Positions 27,002 to 36,045 of a stretch of DNA of 64,000 nt are shown in pieces. Within the stretch, counting starts at the first letter, position 1; each line of letters opens with the position of its first letter. This stretch comes from SXIZ01 sp040079795 (GTDB lineage Bacteria > Pseudomonadota > Gammaproteobacteria > Methylococcales > Methylomonadaceae). The position numbers were made by a program, and so were the translations under genes. The notes beneath the pieces are model-generated. The model saw only the letters and a program-made list of their open reading frames with translations, was not told the DNA's origin and ran no database searches. The stretch lies in contig JBEBJQ010000013.1 of assembly GCA_040079795.1 (NCBI GenBank), positions 1 through 64,000 on the forward strand, read 5' to 3'.

Positions 27002-30000
27002 GTGAGAAAAGTGATCGATTTTTTCAAGAATAAATGGGTTATTCAACTGTTAGGTATTATTGCCTTAAGTTTAGTGATCTGGTTTTTTGGCGCACTTGTT
27101 GCCGTGGCAGGGCGGGTGCCACTTGAAACTGAAACGTCCAGACTGTTAACGATATTGGTTTTAGTGTTGGTATGGGGCCTAAATAATCTCCGCATTCAAC
27201 TAAAGGCCAATCGCGCGAATGCGCAAATGACCAATGATTTAGTGGCTCCAGTTGATACGGCAAGCTCCCAGTTAGCTCAAGAGACCGATGCGGAGTTGTT
27301 AAAGATTTCTGCAAACTTTGATGAAGCCTTGAAAACCTTAAAAAAAGGTGCCAAAAACGTTCAAGGTAAGAATTATTTATATGATTTACCTTGGTACATT
27401 ATTATCGGCCCCCCTGGTTCCGGCAAAACCACTGCATTGGTTAATTCAGGGCTTGAATTTCCCTTAGCGGATAGATTTGGTAAGGGGGCTGTACGTGGCG
27501 TCGGTGGTACCCGTAATTGTGACTGGTGGTTTACCGACCTGGCGGTATTGCTGGATACGGCAGGACGTTATGTGACCCAGGATAGTCATGAAGCGGTTGA
27601 CAAGGCGGCTTGGCTGGGGTTCTTGGATTTACTCAAAAAATACCGTCCAAGAAGACCCGTTAATGGGGTTTTAATTACCATGAGTCTGTCGGATTTACTT
27701 AAGCAATCCGAAGAAGAAAAAAGTTTACATGCGCAATCTATCAGACAGCGTATAGAAGAATTACACACGCATTTTGGTATCCGATTTCCTATTTACATGT
27801 TGTTTACTAAGGCTGATTTAGTTGCAGGCTTTAATGATTTTTTTAGCAATTTAAGCAAAGAAGAAAGAATGCAGGTTTGGGGCGTTACTTTTCCCGAAGA
27901 AGACCAAAATAATCCCCAGGATGTCATTGTTAGGGTTGGTAAAGACTTTGATGATTTGTTAATGCGCATTAACGGCCATTTACCCAGGCGGTTACAGGAA
28001 GAACGCGATTTACAGCGGCGTAATTTGATTTTTGGATTCCCGCAGCGCTTGGCGTTGCTTCGGGAAGAGCTATTGCGTTTTTTGCAGGAATGTTATGGGG
28101 CGAACCGTTATCAAAGGGTACCTTATCTGCGCGGTGTTTATTTTACCAGCGGCACCCAGGAAGGTACGCCCATAGACCGCTTAATGGGTATGCTCGCTAA
28201 CACTTTTAAATTAGATAGATTTGCTGTCCCGTTATTTAGTGGTAAGGGTAAAAGTTTTTTTATTACGCGTTTACTGAAAGAAGTAATTTTTGAAGAAGCG
28301 CTCATTGTGGGGGTTAATCCGCGTCTCGAAAGGCTGCAAAGGTTATTGCGCCAGGCGATTTATATTGGCACTGCTGCGGTCATTATGTTAATGACGTTGT
28401 TATGGTCAGTTAGCTATAACAAAAACATAAACGTTTTAAATAATCTGGGTAGTCACATTCAGCAATACGAAAAGGTTGCTACGGTAACGCCTAACTGGCA
28501 AAGTGATTTTGCGCCGTTGTTAAAACGTATGAATGCCATGCAAGTTATTACACAGGTTTATCCGGACGATGTGCCTTTGCTAATGACTTTTGGGTTGTAT
28601 CAAGGGGATAAGTTACAACCTGTTATTACCGAGACTTACCATGAATTACTGCAAAAAGCTTTTTTGCCACTGATTAAAACCCGGCTAGAACAGCGCATTC
28701 AAGAAAAAATGGCTAATCCGGACGTATTGTATCCCTTGTTGGAAGTCTATTTAATGCTTGGCGATCCCAAAAAGTTAAAGCCGGAGCTGGTTAAGCCTTG
28801 GGTTAAAGTAGATTGGGAAAATACCTACCCTACAGATTTGGAAGCGCAAGCAAAATTGGTTGGGCATTTAGAGGTATTACTTAAACTGCCGTTCAGTCCG
28901 CAGGCACTTAATGAGCATTTGGTTTCGAATGCCCGGCAAGTATTGAACCGGATTCCTTTGGCGCAGCAAGTTTATATGCGCATTAAAAACGAAGCTTTGC
29001 AAATGAAAGCACAGGACTTTAACTTGTCGGATGCTTTAGGCGTTAATGCGGATAAGGTTTTTGCCACTAAAAATGGCACTTTGGCACAACAGACGATTCC
29101 GTATTTATTTACTTACGATGGCTTTTATAAGACTTTTTTAAAACAAAGTCAGGAGCAGGCTGAGGAGTCGTTGACGGGGAGCTGGGTACTCGGTGACAGT
29201 GCTAAGAGCGACATGATTGGTAGCGACAAACTCACTGAATTTATCCGGAATTACTATTATCGGGATTACATAACCTACTGGGATAATTTATTGGCAAATT
29301 TGAAGATTAAAGCTGTTGGAGATCCAAAGCAATCAGTTGAATTACTTGAGTTTGCCTCAGCGCCAGATTCACCTTTGCGTAAATTGCTGGAAGCTTTAAA
29401 TAAAGAAACGTCATTGACCAAAAAACCACCCAATCCTGAAGATATGGTCAAAAAAGTTCAAGATACGGGAATAATAAGGCCAATGGATAGCCGCTTGGAA
29501 AGGACCATAAAACTTGCGAGGGCTGAAAGCGCTGGGCAAGCGGTAAAGCCATTAGGAAGTGATGTCGAATACCATTTTCAGGCGCTAACTTCTTTAGTTA
29601 GGGGAACTGGCGGTGCTGTGCCTTTGGATCACACCATGGAAATTTTAGGGCAACTTTATGGTTATATGATTGATATCAATAATCCTAATACGATTCTCGA
29701 TAAGGCGAAACAACGAAGCAGCGGCGATCCTGTTGCAAAAATGCAGGCAGAGTCTGCGCATTTACCGGAACCGCTTAAAAGCATGACGCAAGTTTTAGCG
29801 ACGGGTAATCAAAACCTTATTATAGGCGGCAGTAAATCACAGTTAAACCGGCTTTGGCAAAGTGAAGTTATGCCCTTATATCAATCAGCTATTCAGGGAC
29901 GTTACCCGTTTGATATGACGAGTATTAAGGATGTTACCTTGGAGGACTTTGGGCGTTTTTTTGCGTCAGGTGGAATCTTGGATGCGTTTTTTAATACAAA

Positions 30001-30538
30001 TTTAAAAGCGTTTGTGGACACCAGTGGTAAAAGTTGGCGTATGTTACCGCAGAATAATCAGACGGTTACGGTTTCATCCGCAGCTTTGAGCCAACTGCAA
30101 GCGGCTACTAAAATACGGCAGCTTTTTTTTGCCGGTGGCAGTAGCACACCGCAAATAAAATTTAACCTAAAGCTCTTATCTTTAGATCCTAACGTTAGCT
30201 TGTTTTGGTTAAATATCGAAGGTCAAGAAAATAAGGTCAAGCGGACGGATATAGGTAAAAGTGCTGCTTTTCAATGGCCGGGAACGGACGGGAGCCGCAT
30301 GGTAAGTTTTGGTTTTGAAACCAGTTCGGGTAGTAAGCCAAGCCGTCAAACTGAAGGCCAATGGGCCTGGTTTAAAGTCTTGGAAAGGACGCATATCCAA
30401 CAAACGGAACCGGATAAATACGAGTTTACATTTGATATTGATGGGCTAAAAGCACGCTATGAACTCAGTGCCAGTAGTGTAAATAATCCATTTTCACTGA
30501 GTATATTTGAGAATGTCCACTTTCCAGCGAGCCTATAA
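27002..30538 (+). CDS. tssM: T6SS membrane complex protein TssM (IcmF)
   Basis: 1178-aa inner-membrane core protein. Two N-terminal membrane segments (~13-35 and ~46-60), a cytoplasmic NTPase-like domain with an intact Walker A (GPPGSGKT, 136-143) and DTAGRYV, a third membrane segment (~458-478, YIGTAAVIMLMTLLWSV), and a long periplasmic IcmF-related plus DUF1215/VasK C-terminal part ending in FSLSIFENVHFPASL. GTG start directly after tssL. In most systems the periplasmic end binds the lipoprotein TssJ; no TssJ gene was found in the locus. Size is normal. Confidence 0.97.
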   Translation: MRKVIDFFKNKWVIQLLGIIALSLVIWFFGALVAVAGRVPLETETSRLLTILVLVLVWGLNNLRIQLKANRANAQMTNDLVAPVDTASSQLAQETDAELLKISANFDEALKTLKKGAKNVQGKNYLYDLPWYIIIGPPGSGKTTALVNSGLEFPLADRFGKGAVRGVGGTRNCDWWFTDLAVLLDTAGRYVTQDSHEAVDKAAWLGFLDLLKKYRPRRPVNGVLITMSLSDLLKQSEEEKSLHAQSIRQRIEELHTHFGIRFPIYMLFTKADLVAGFNDFFSNLSKEERMQVWGVTFPEEDQNNPQDVIVRVGKDFDDLLMRINGHLPRRLQEERDLQRRNLIFGFPQRLALLREELLRFLQECYGANRYQRVPYLRGVYFTSGTQEGTPIDRLMGMLANTFKLDRFAVPLFSGKGKSFFITRLLKEVIFEEALIVGVNPRLERLQRLLRQAIYIGTAAVIMLMTLLWSVSYNKNINVLNNLGSHIQQYEKVATVTPNWQSDFAPLLKRMNAMQVITQVYPDDVPLLMTFGLYQGDKLQPVITETYHELLQKAFLPLIKTRLEQRIQEKMANPDVLYPLLEVYLMLGDPKKLKPELVKPWVKVDWENTYPTDLEAQAKLVGHLEVLLKLPFSPQALNEHLVSNARQVLNRIPLAQQVYMRIKNEALQMKAQDFNLSDALGVNADKVFATKNGTLAQQTIPYLFTYDGFYKTFLKQSQEQAEESLTGSWVLGDSAKSDMIGSDKLTEFIRNYYYRDYITYWDNLLANLKIKAVGDPKQSVELLEFASAPDSPLRKLLEALNKETSLTKKPPNPEDMVKKVQDTGIIRPMDSRLERTIKLARAESAGQAVKPLGSDVEYHFQALTSLVRGTGGAVPLDHTMEILGQLYGYMIDINNPNTILDKAKQRSSGDPVAKMQAESAHLPEPLKSMTQVLATGNQNLIIGGSKSQLNRLWQSEVMPLYQSAIQGRYPFDMTSIKDVTLEDFGRFFASGGILDAFFNTNLKAFVDTSGKSWRMLPQNNQTVTVSSAALSQLQAATKIRQLFFAGGSSTPQIKFNLKLLSLDPNVSLFWLNIEGQENKVKRTDIGKSAAFQWPGTDGSRMVSFGFETSSGSKPSRQTEGQWAWFKVLERTHIQQTEPDKYEFTFDIDGLKARYELSASSVNNPFSLSIFENVHFPASL

Positions 30539-30540
30539 TT

Positions 30541-32085
30541 TTGAACGACAATACGCCTGTTGGTTTTTACGGTAAATTACCGATCATCGGTGATTTTGTT
30601 TCCAGGCGTTTGCCAGACGACTTTATTAATGCGTGGGATAGCTGGTTGCAAAGCATTATCGCTGCCAGCCGGGAAGCTCGCGGGGAGGATTGGCTAACAG
30701 GTTATTTAACCAGCCCAATCTGGAGATTTGTGTTAAGCCCGGGCGTGTGTGGTAATAAAGCGGTAGCGGGTATTGTCATGCCGAGTGTAGATAGGGTGGG
30801 TCGTTATTATCCAATGACCGTCGCCAGGGTGTTTGATTCATCCTTTCAGTTGCCGTTTATGTTTACGGTGGCTAATGACTGGTTTGAACAACTGGAAGAT
30901 GCTGCTTTAATAGGTTTAGAAGGAAAGCTTGATTTATTGGCTTTCGACCAACTGATACAAACTATTCCGCCATTATCATTCCCTCCTGGTTCGTTATCTG
31001 TTCACCCATCTGTTGCTGAAAAAAAATCTTTTTATATTCCCATAACCAATATTGGGCATACGGCGGAGGCTTTTATAGCGCTCAATGCGCAATTACTGGC
31101 AACTTTTATGCCTGGATATAGCTTATGGAGTAATGCCGGGTCGGAACATGTACAAGCCGCGTTAGTCGCTTATGAAGGATTGCCTGCGATAGGCGGGTTT
31201 CCTGGATTCTTAAATGGTAAAGAAAATACAGTACATAAGGAATTAAGTGTTAATTTTATGGGTAAACTTTTAAATAATATTGCTAAGCCTGAGTTTGCCC
31301 CGTTTGCTGTCGCAGCGGCAGAACCAGAAAATTTAAGTTTAGAAAAGATCCTGTCAAATAATGAACCTGTCTTAATGGATTCTAGTTGGTGTTCGTGGGC
31401 AATTACCCATACCGGCAAGCAACGCAAACATAATGAAGATGCTTTTTTAAACCGCCCGGAAGCGGGTTTATGGGTCGTTGCTGATGGTATGGGTGGCCAT
31501 AAGGCAGGTGATATTGCCAGCCAATTAATTGTTAACAATTTAAAAGACCTTTCATGCGTTTTTCATCTTGAAGAATATGTTAAAGCTGTGGAGCAGCGCC
31601 TTAAAAACGTTAACACCCAGTTGCAGCAATTAAGCGACAAGGAATACGACCATCAGATGGTTGGCAGTACTGTGGTCTGTTTGATGTGTGAAGCTAAACG
31701 GTGTGCTTTTGCCTGGGCGGGGGATAGTCGGCTATACCGTTTAAGAAATAACACCTTACAGCAACTCACTCAAGATCATTGTGTTCATCCTGACTTAACC
31801 GCTACGGATTGGACAGCAAAGCACTCTAACGTTATTACCCGGGCAATAGGTGCTAGAGAAGATTTGGCGTTAGAAATAAATATGCTGGAGGTGTTTGATG
31901 AGGATGTTTTTTTGTTATGCAGTGATGGCCTGGATAAAGAGCTGAGTTTCAGGGAAATTGAAAGCATAATGTCCCATTGTGAAGCTCAGGCTATTGCGGA
32001 TAAGCTGGTTAATGAAGCCTTAATGCGCGGGGCAAGGGATAATGTCACGGTTATCGTGGTAGCTAAGAATAACGTCTTAAATTGA
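30541..32085 (+). CDS. TagF-PppA fusion: T6SS repressor domain plus PP2C phosphatase
   Basis: 514-aa fusion starting with TTG, 2 bases after tssM. Residues ~1-230 are the TagF/DUF2094 (ImpM) domain: VGFYGKLPIIGDFVSRRLP, FINAWDSWLQ, WRFVLSPG, VGRYYPMTVA. Residues ~280-514 are a PPM/PP2C phosphatase with metal-binding acids in HNEDAFL, VVADGMGGHKAGD, AWAGDSRLYRLR, CSDGLDKELS and GARDNVTVIVV. PppA removes phosphate from Fha and so opposes PpkA. TagF represses assembly independently of phosphorylation. Joining two brakes in one chain has a precedent in Agrobacterium. All catalytic motifs look intact. Confidence 0.93.
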   Translation: MNDNTPVGFYGKLPIIGDFVSRRLPDDFINAWDSWLQSIIAASREARGEDWLTGYLTSPIWRFVLSPGVCGNKAVAGIVMPSVDRVGRYYPMTVARVFDSSFQLPFMFTVANDWFEQLEDAALIGLEGKLDLLAFDQLIQTIPPLSFPPGSLSVHPSVAEKKSFYIPITNIGHTAEAFIALNAQLLATFMPGYSLWSNAGSEHVQAALVAYEGLPAIGGFPGFLNGKENTVHKELSVNFMGKLLNNIAKPEFAPFAVAAAEPENLSLEKILSNNEPVLMDSSWCSWAITHTGKQRKHNEDAFLNRPEAGLWVVADGMGGHKAGDIASQLIVNNLKDLSCVFHLEEYVKAVEQRLKNVNTQLQQLSDKEYDHQMVGSTVVCLMCEAKRCAFAWAGDSRLYRLRNNTLQQLTQDHCVHPDLTATDWTAKHSNVITRAIGAREDLALEINMLEVFDEDVFLLCSDGLDKELSFREIESIMSHCEAQAIADKLVNEALMRGARDNVTVIVVAKNNVLN

Positions 32086-32262
32086 GTGCATATGTATAAA
32101 TTTGTTGGCACGATTGGATTCTAAAAATACTTACCCGTTTATAAATGAAGCTCATGATTTGATGTGAACTGATTCACATATTTAAATGAATTTGGTGCGC
32201 TACAATATAAACATAAGCTGTAGAGTTGTTTTTTAATCTATCAACACTAAGGGGAGGCCATA

Positions 32263-33291
32263 TTGGCTATTGATATTAATGAGTACCTGGACATAGACCC
32301 CGATAAAGTGTGCGGTGATGATTTGCAGTATGATCCCGCGTTCATTGAGCTTGAGCAAGCGGTTAAGGGCAAGGAAGAGCTGCAAATGGGCGATGTTAAG
32401 GTCGATGCCGAACCACCTGATTGGCGTGAAGTAAAAAAACAATCTGAGGCGCTACTCTTAAGAACCATTGATTTACGGGTTTTGATTTGCTATTTGCGGG
32501 CGTTGATAGCATTAGAGGGTTTTCAAGGGCTGCAAGTTGGTTTAACGCTGATTAAAACCGCCGTGGAAAACCGTTGGGAAAGTATTCATCCGCTGCTTGA
32601 TCCGGACGATGACAATGATCCTACTGAAAGGGTAAATGTACTGATGTCTTTATGTGACTACGACACTGTGCTCAGGCCATTGCAGCAAACTCCGGTTATT
32701 GAATCTAAGCTGTTAGGGCGATTTAATTTCCGTGAAATTAATATTGCCTCGGGAAAAGCGACCGCGACCAGCACTGAAAAAGAACTTAACCAAGCGACTA
32801 TTGATGCAGCAGTTCAGGATAGTAATGTAAATGAACTGCAGCAAACTTTTAAGGCGTTATCAATCAGTCTTGAGCAGCTTAATCAATTGGAAAAATTGAT
32901 AACCGACCAGGTAGGCATCAGTGAAGCTCCCAGCTTTCTGGATTTACGGGTATTTTTAAAAGAAAGCAAAGCGTTTTTGCTGTCCGCCCTAGAGCTCAGA
33001 GGGGGGGAGGATGCTATAAGCCCTGGCTCAGTGCCGGCGGAGCAGGTTGCAGTCGTAGCAAAAAAATCAGGATCAGGTGTTATCAACAATAACCAGGATG
33101 TGATTAAAACTTTGAATCTGGTTTGTGATTATTATAAAGTGCATGAGCCATCAAGCCCGGTACCCCTGTTGATTAACCGTGCAATACGCTTGGTGGGTAA
33201 GAGTTTTATGGATACCCTTAAAGATATAGCACCTGCCGGTATTGATGAGGCCAGTGTTATTTTGGGAAAGCAACATGAGGACAATGAATAG
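32263..33291 (+). CDS. tssA: T6SS cap/priming protein TssA
   Basis: 342-aa TssA (ImpA-type) protein. The N-terminal ImpA_N domain is clear: CGDDLQYDPAFIELEQAVKG, PPDWREVKKQSEALLLRTIDLRVLICYLRALIALEGFQGLQVGL, RWESIHPLLDPDDDNDPTERVNVL. A short C-terminal helical region (NLVCDYYKVHEPSSPVPLLINRAIRLV) follows. TssA primes sheath-tube polymerisation. The TTG start at 32263 is set by GGGGAGG 6 bases before it. A 177-base gap before it, the first large break since fha, may hold a promoter for a tssA-B-C unit. Confidence 0.93.
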   Translation: MAIDINEYLDIDPDKVCGDDLQYDPAFIELEQAVKGKEELQMGDVKVDAEPPDWREVKKQSEALLLRTIDLRVLICYLRALIALEGFQGLQVGLTLIKTAVENRWESIHPLLDPDDDNDPTERVNVLMSLCDYDTVLRPLQQTPVIESKLLGRFNFREINIASGKATATSTEKELNQATIDAAVQDSNVNELQQTFKALSISLEQLNQLEKLITDQVGISEAPSFLDLRVFLKESKAFLLSALELRGGEDAISPGSVPAEQVAVVAKKSGSGVINNNQDVIKTLNLVCDYYKVHEPSSPVPLLINRAIRLVGKSFMDTLKDIAPAGIDEASVILGKQHEDNE

Positions 33292-33334
33292 CACAATTTA
33301 ACCTGTTTTAACTTTAAAAATTAAGAGGTCTGAC

Positions 33335-33862
33335 ATGGCAAAAGAAAGTAGTCAAAAGTTTATTGCACGCAACCGTGCACCTAGAGTCCAGATTGAATAT
33401 GATGTTGAGATATACGGTTCTGAGAAAAAAATTCAGCTGCCTTTTGTTATGGGTGTTTTAGCGGATTTATCTGGGAATCCTGCCGATCCGTTAGCACCGG
33501 TTAACGAACGGAAAATGCTTGAAATTGACGTAGATAATTTTGATGAGCGTTTAAAAGCCATGAAACCTCGTGTTGCTTTCAGAGTGCCTAATACGCTAAC
33601 AGGGGAAGGTAATCTGAATATCGATATTACTTTTCAAAGCATGGATGATTTTTCTCCCGCGGCCATTGCGAAAAAAGTGGCAGGATTGGATAAGTTGTTG
33701 GAAGCAAGAACGCAATTGGCTAATTTAGTGACCTATATGGATGGTAAAGGGGGGGCGGAAGATTTAATTGCGAAGGTGCTTAAAGATCCTGCTTTATTGC
33801 AATCATTAGTTGCGGCGCCCAAACCTGCTGATGCAGTTAAAACCACAGAAAGCGGAGAATAA
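33335..33862 (+). CDS. tssB: T6SS contractile sheath small subunit TssB (VipA)
   Basis: 175-aa sheath protein. Clear TssB signatures: SSQKFIARNRAPRVQIEYDVE, LPFVMGVLADLSG, FDERLKAMKPRVAFRVPN and DFSPAAIAKKVAGLDKLLEAR. It interlocks with TssC to form the contractile sheath around the Hcp tube. The ribosome site AAGAGG precedes ATG. Four bases separate it from tssC, as in most systems. Confidence 0.97.
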   Translation: MAKESSQKFIARNRAPRVQIEYDVEIYGSEKKIQLPFVMGVLADLSGNPADPLAPVNERKMLEIDVDNFDERLKAMKPRVAFRVPNTLTGEGNLNIDITFQSMDDFSPAAIAKKVAGLDKLLEARTQLANLVTYMDGKGGAEDLIAKVLKDPALLQSLVAAPKPADAVKTTESGE

Positions 33863-33865
33863 ATC

Positions 33866-35368
33866 ATGGCAGAATCCGAAAATTTAATAGCGACCCAGTC
33901 TAACGAACAAATAGCGGAATCCAATGAATTTTCTTTGTTACTGAATAAAGAGTTCAGACCTAAAACCGACAGGGCTAAAGCAGAAGTTGAAAATGCCGTA
34001 CAAACCCTTGCAGCTTTTGTGCTGAGAGATGCCTCGGTGGTTTCTGACGATGCCATTACCTCAATTGAAGCAATTATTGCGCAAATTGATAAAAAATTAA
34101 CGGAACAAGTGAATCTTATTTTGCATCATGAAACATTTCAAACCTTGGAGGGTTCCTGGCGAGGGTTGCATTATCTGGTCAATAATACCGAGACAGATGA
34201 GATGCTCAAAATCAGGGTCATGAATGTCTCTAAAAAGGAGCTGGGTAAAACCCTTAAAAAATATAAAGGGATTTCCTGGGACCAAAGCCCGTTATTTAAA
34301 AAATTGTATGAAGAAGAATATGGTCAGTTTGGGGGGGAACCGTTTGGCTGTTTGATGGGGGATTATCTCTTCGATCATTCACCGCAGGATGTTAACTTAT
34401 TAGCGCAAATAGCGCAGATTTCAGCGGCCTCGCATGCCCCTTTTATCGCCGGCGTATCACCCTCGACCCTGCAGATGGAATCATGGGGGGAGCTTGCCAA
34501 TCCGCGTGATTTGACCAAAATATTTTCTACCCCTGATTATGCGGCGTGGCGATCATTGCGTGAATCTGAAGATTCCAGATACATTGGTTTGGCAATGCCC
34601 CGGGTTTTATCAAGATTGCCTTACGGTGCTAAAACCGACCCCGTAGATGAGTTTGACTTCGAAGAAGATACTGAAGCGGCTAACAGCAAAAATTATACTT
34701 GGACCAATGCGGCGTACGCTATGGCAACCAATATCAACCGGTCTTTTAAATTGTACGGTTGGTGCTCCAAAATTCGGGGGATTGAATCGGGCGGTGCGGT
34801 GGAGAACCTACCGGTGCATTCATTTCCTACTGATGATGGCGGTGTTGATATGAAGTGTCCGACTGAAATCGCTATCAGTGACCGGCGTGAAGCGGAGCTC
34901 GCGAAAGCCGGGTTTATGCCGTTGTTGCATAAAAAAAATTCTGATTTTGCCGCGTTTATTGGGGCGCAATCGTTGCAAAAACCTACCGAGTATGAAGACC
35001 CCGATGCAACGGCTAATGCTAACCTTTCAGCCCGGCTGCCTTACTTGTTTGCCACCTGTCGTTTTGCACATTATTTAAAATGTATTGTGCGCGATAAAAT
35101 TGGCTCGTTTAAAGAACGTGACGATATGCAGCGCTGGCTCAATAGCTGGATTATGCAATATGTGGACGGCAATCCTGAGACCTCCAGTGAAGAAACTAAA
35201 TCGAGGAAGCCGCTGGCTGCCGCTGAAGTGCAGGTGGAAGAAGTGGAAGGCAACCCCGGTTATTACAACTCAAAATTTTTTCTAAGGCCGCATTACCAGC
35301 TTGAAGGCTTAACGGTATCTTTACGCTTAGTCTCCAAGTTGCCATCAGTTAAAGGTGGCGGTGGTTAG
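33866..35368 (+). CDS. tssC: T6SS contractile sheath large subunit TssC (VipB)
   Basis: 500-aa sheath protein. Marked by LEGSWRGLHYLVNNTE, KLYEEEYGQFGGEPFGCLMGDY, AQISAASHAPFIAGVSP, YIGLAMPRVLSRLPYG, WTNAAYAMATNINRSF and the C-terminal NPGYYNSKFFLRPHYQLEGLTVSLRLVSKLP. It is full length and intact. Its N-terminus carries the helix by which ClpV recycles sheaths in related systems. The gene is followed by a 105-base gap with its own promoter candidate for hcp. Confidence 0.97.
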   Translation: MAESENLIATQSNEQIAESNEFSLLLNKEFRPKTDRAKAEVENAVQTLAAFVLRDASVVSDDAITSIEAIIAQIDKKLTEQVNLILHHETFQTLEGSWRGLHYLVNNTETDEMLKIRVMNVSKKELGKTLKKYKGISWDQSPLFKKLYEEEYGQFGGEPFGCLMGDYLFDHSPQDVNLLAQIAQISAASHAPFIAGVSPSTLQMESWGELANPRDLTKIFSTPDYAAWRSLRESEDSRYIGLAMPRVLSRLPYGAKTDPVDEFDFEEDTEAANSKNYTWTNAAYAMATNINRSFKLYGWCSKIRGIESGGAVENLPVHSFPTDDGGVDMKCPTEIAISDRREAELAKAGFMPLLHKKNSDFAAFIGAQSLQKPTEYEDPDATANANLSARLPYLFATCRFAHYLKCIVRDKIGSFKERDDMQRWLNSWIMQYVDGNPETSSEETKSRKPLAAAEVQVEEVEGNPGYYNSKFFLRPHYQLEGLTVSLRLVSKLPSVKGGGG

Positions 35369-35413
35369 ATTGGAAACCTGCCTTTGAATATGTCTGGGTT
35401 TAAGGGCAGCGCT

Positions 35414-35443
35414 TTAAAAGTAACCGGATAGTTTACGTATAAT
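35414..35443 (+). promoter_or_regulatory. Candidate sigma70-type promoter of hcp
   Basis: TTAAAA (35414-35419) and TATAAT (35438-35443) with an 18-base spacer, 31 bases before the hcp ATG. The -10 is perfect and the -35 is weak. It would let the tube protein be made at a higher level than the rest of the operon. Confidence 0.4.
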
Positions 35444-35473
35444 TCATTTAAACAGTAATTTAGGAGAACAACT

Positions 35474-35962
35474 ATGGCTGTTGATATATTTTTAAAGATA
35501 GAAGGGGCGCCGATTAAAGGTGAAGCACAAGATGCTAAGCATAAAGATGAAATTGATGTATTGGCTTGGAGCTGGGGCATTACTAACTCAGGTAACGCGC
35601 AAGTCGGTGGTGGTTCTGGATCCGGTAAAGTTAATGTACATGATTTGTCGATTACTAAATACGTTGATAAAGCCAGTACTGATTTGTTTCTGCATGCATG
35701 TAATGGACAGCATCATGACACCGCGACATTAGTGGTTAGAAAAGCCGGCACTACGCCGGTAGAGTATCTGAAAATTACAATGTCCCAAGTATTTATTACT
35801 TCGGTTAGTTCTGGTGGCTCTCATGGCGAAGATCGGCTAACTGAAAATGTTAGCCTTAACTTTGCTAAAGTTAAAGTGGAATACACCCCACAGGGAGCAG
35901 ACGGTTCCCCATCCGGCACCCAAACGACTGGCTGGGATATTGCCAAGAACGAGAAGGCTTAA
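35474..35962 (+). CDS. hcp: T6SS tube protein Hcp (TssD)
   Basis: 162-aa Hcp. Starts MAVDIFLKIEGAPIKGEAQDAKHKDEIDVL and has the family pattern WSWGITN, GKVNVHDLSITKYVDKAS, LFLHACNGQHHDTATLVVRKAG, YLKITMSQVFITSVSSGGS and LTENVSLNFAKVKVEYTPQ. Hexamers stack into the tube and carry small effectors. The ribosome site AGGAGA is strong. A clear terminator follows at once, which separates hcp from the baseplate genes. Confidence 0.97.
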   Translation: MAVDIFLKIEGAPIKGEAQDAKHKDEIDVLAWSWGITNSGNAQVGGGSGSGKVNVHDLSITKYVDKASTDLFLHACNGQHHDTATLVVRKAGTTPVEYLKITMSQVFITSVSSGGSHGEDRLTENVSLNFAKVKVEYTPQGADGSPSGTQTTGWDIAKNEKA

Positions 35963-35972
35963 TTATAAAAAT

Positions 35973-36006
35973 GATGCATTCGCTTTGGTGCGGGTGCATC
36001 TTTTTT
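35973..36006 (+). terminator. Intrinsic terminator after hcp
   Basis: GATGCA (35973-35978) pairs with TGCATC (35995-36000), extended by CGC/GCG across a small internal mismatch, and is followed by TTTTTT (36001-36006). It lies 10 bases after the hcp stop. Read-through would still allow downstream tagJ-tssE expression at a lower level. Confidence 0.85.
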
Positions 36007-36045
36007 ATCCTGTGACTATCTACTATGTTCGCAAGGAGTGTCGCG

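Noticed and set aside
32102..32118. Possible sigma54 promoter (TTGGCAC element) before tssA
   Set aside because: The -24 half resembles the consensus but no GC-containing -12 element lies at the right distance.
36025..36045. Earlier ATG start for tagJ
   Set aside because: The Shine-Dalgarno AAGGAG lies between this ATG and the one at 36046, which is therefore the better start.
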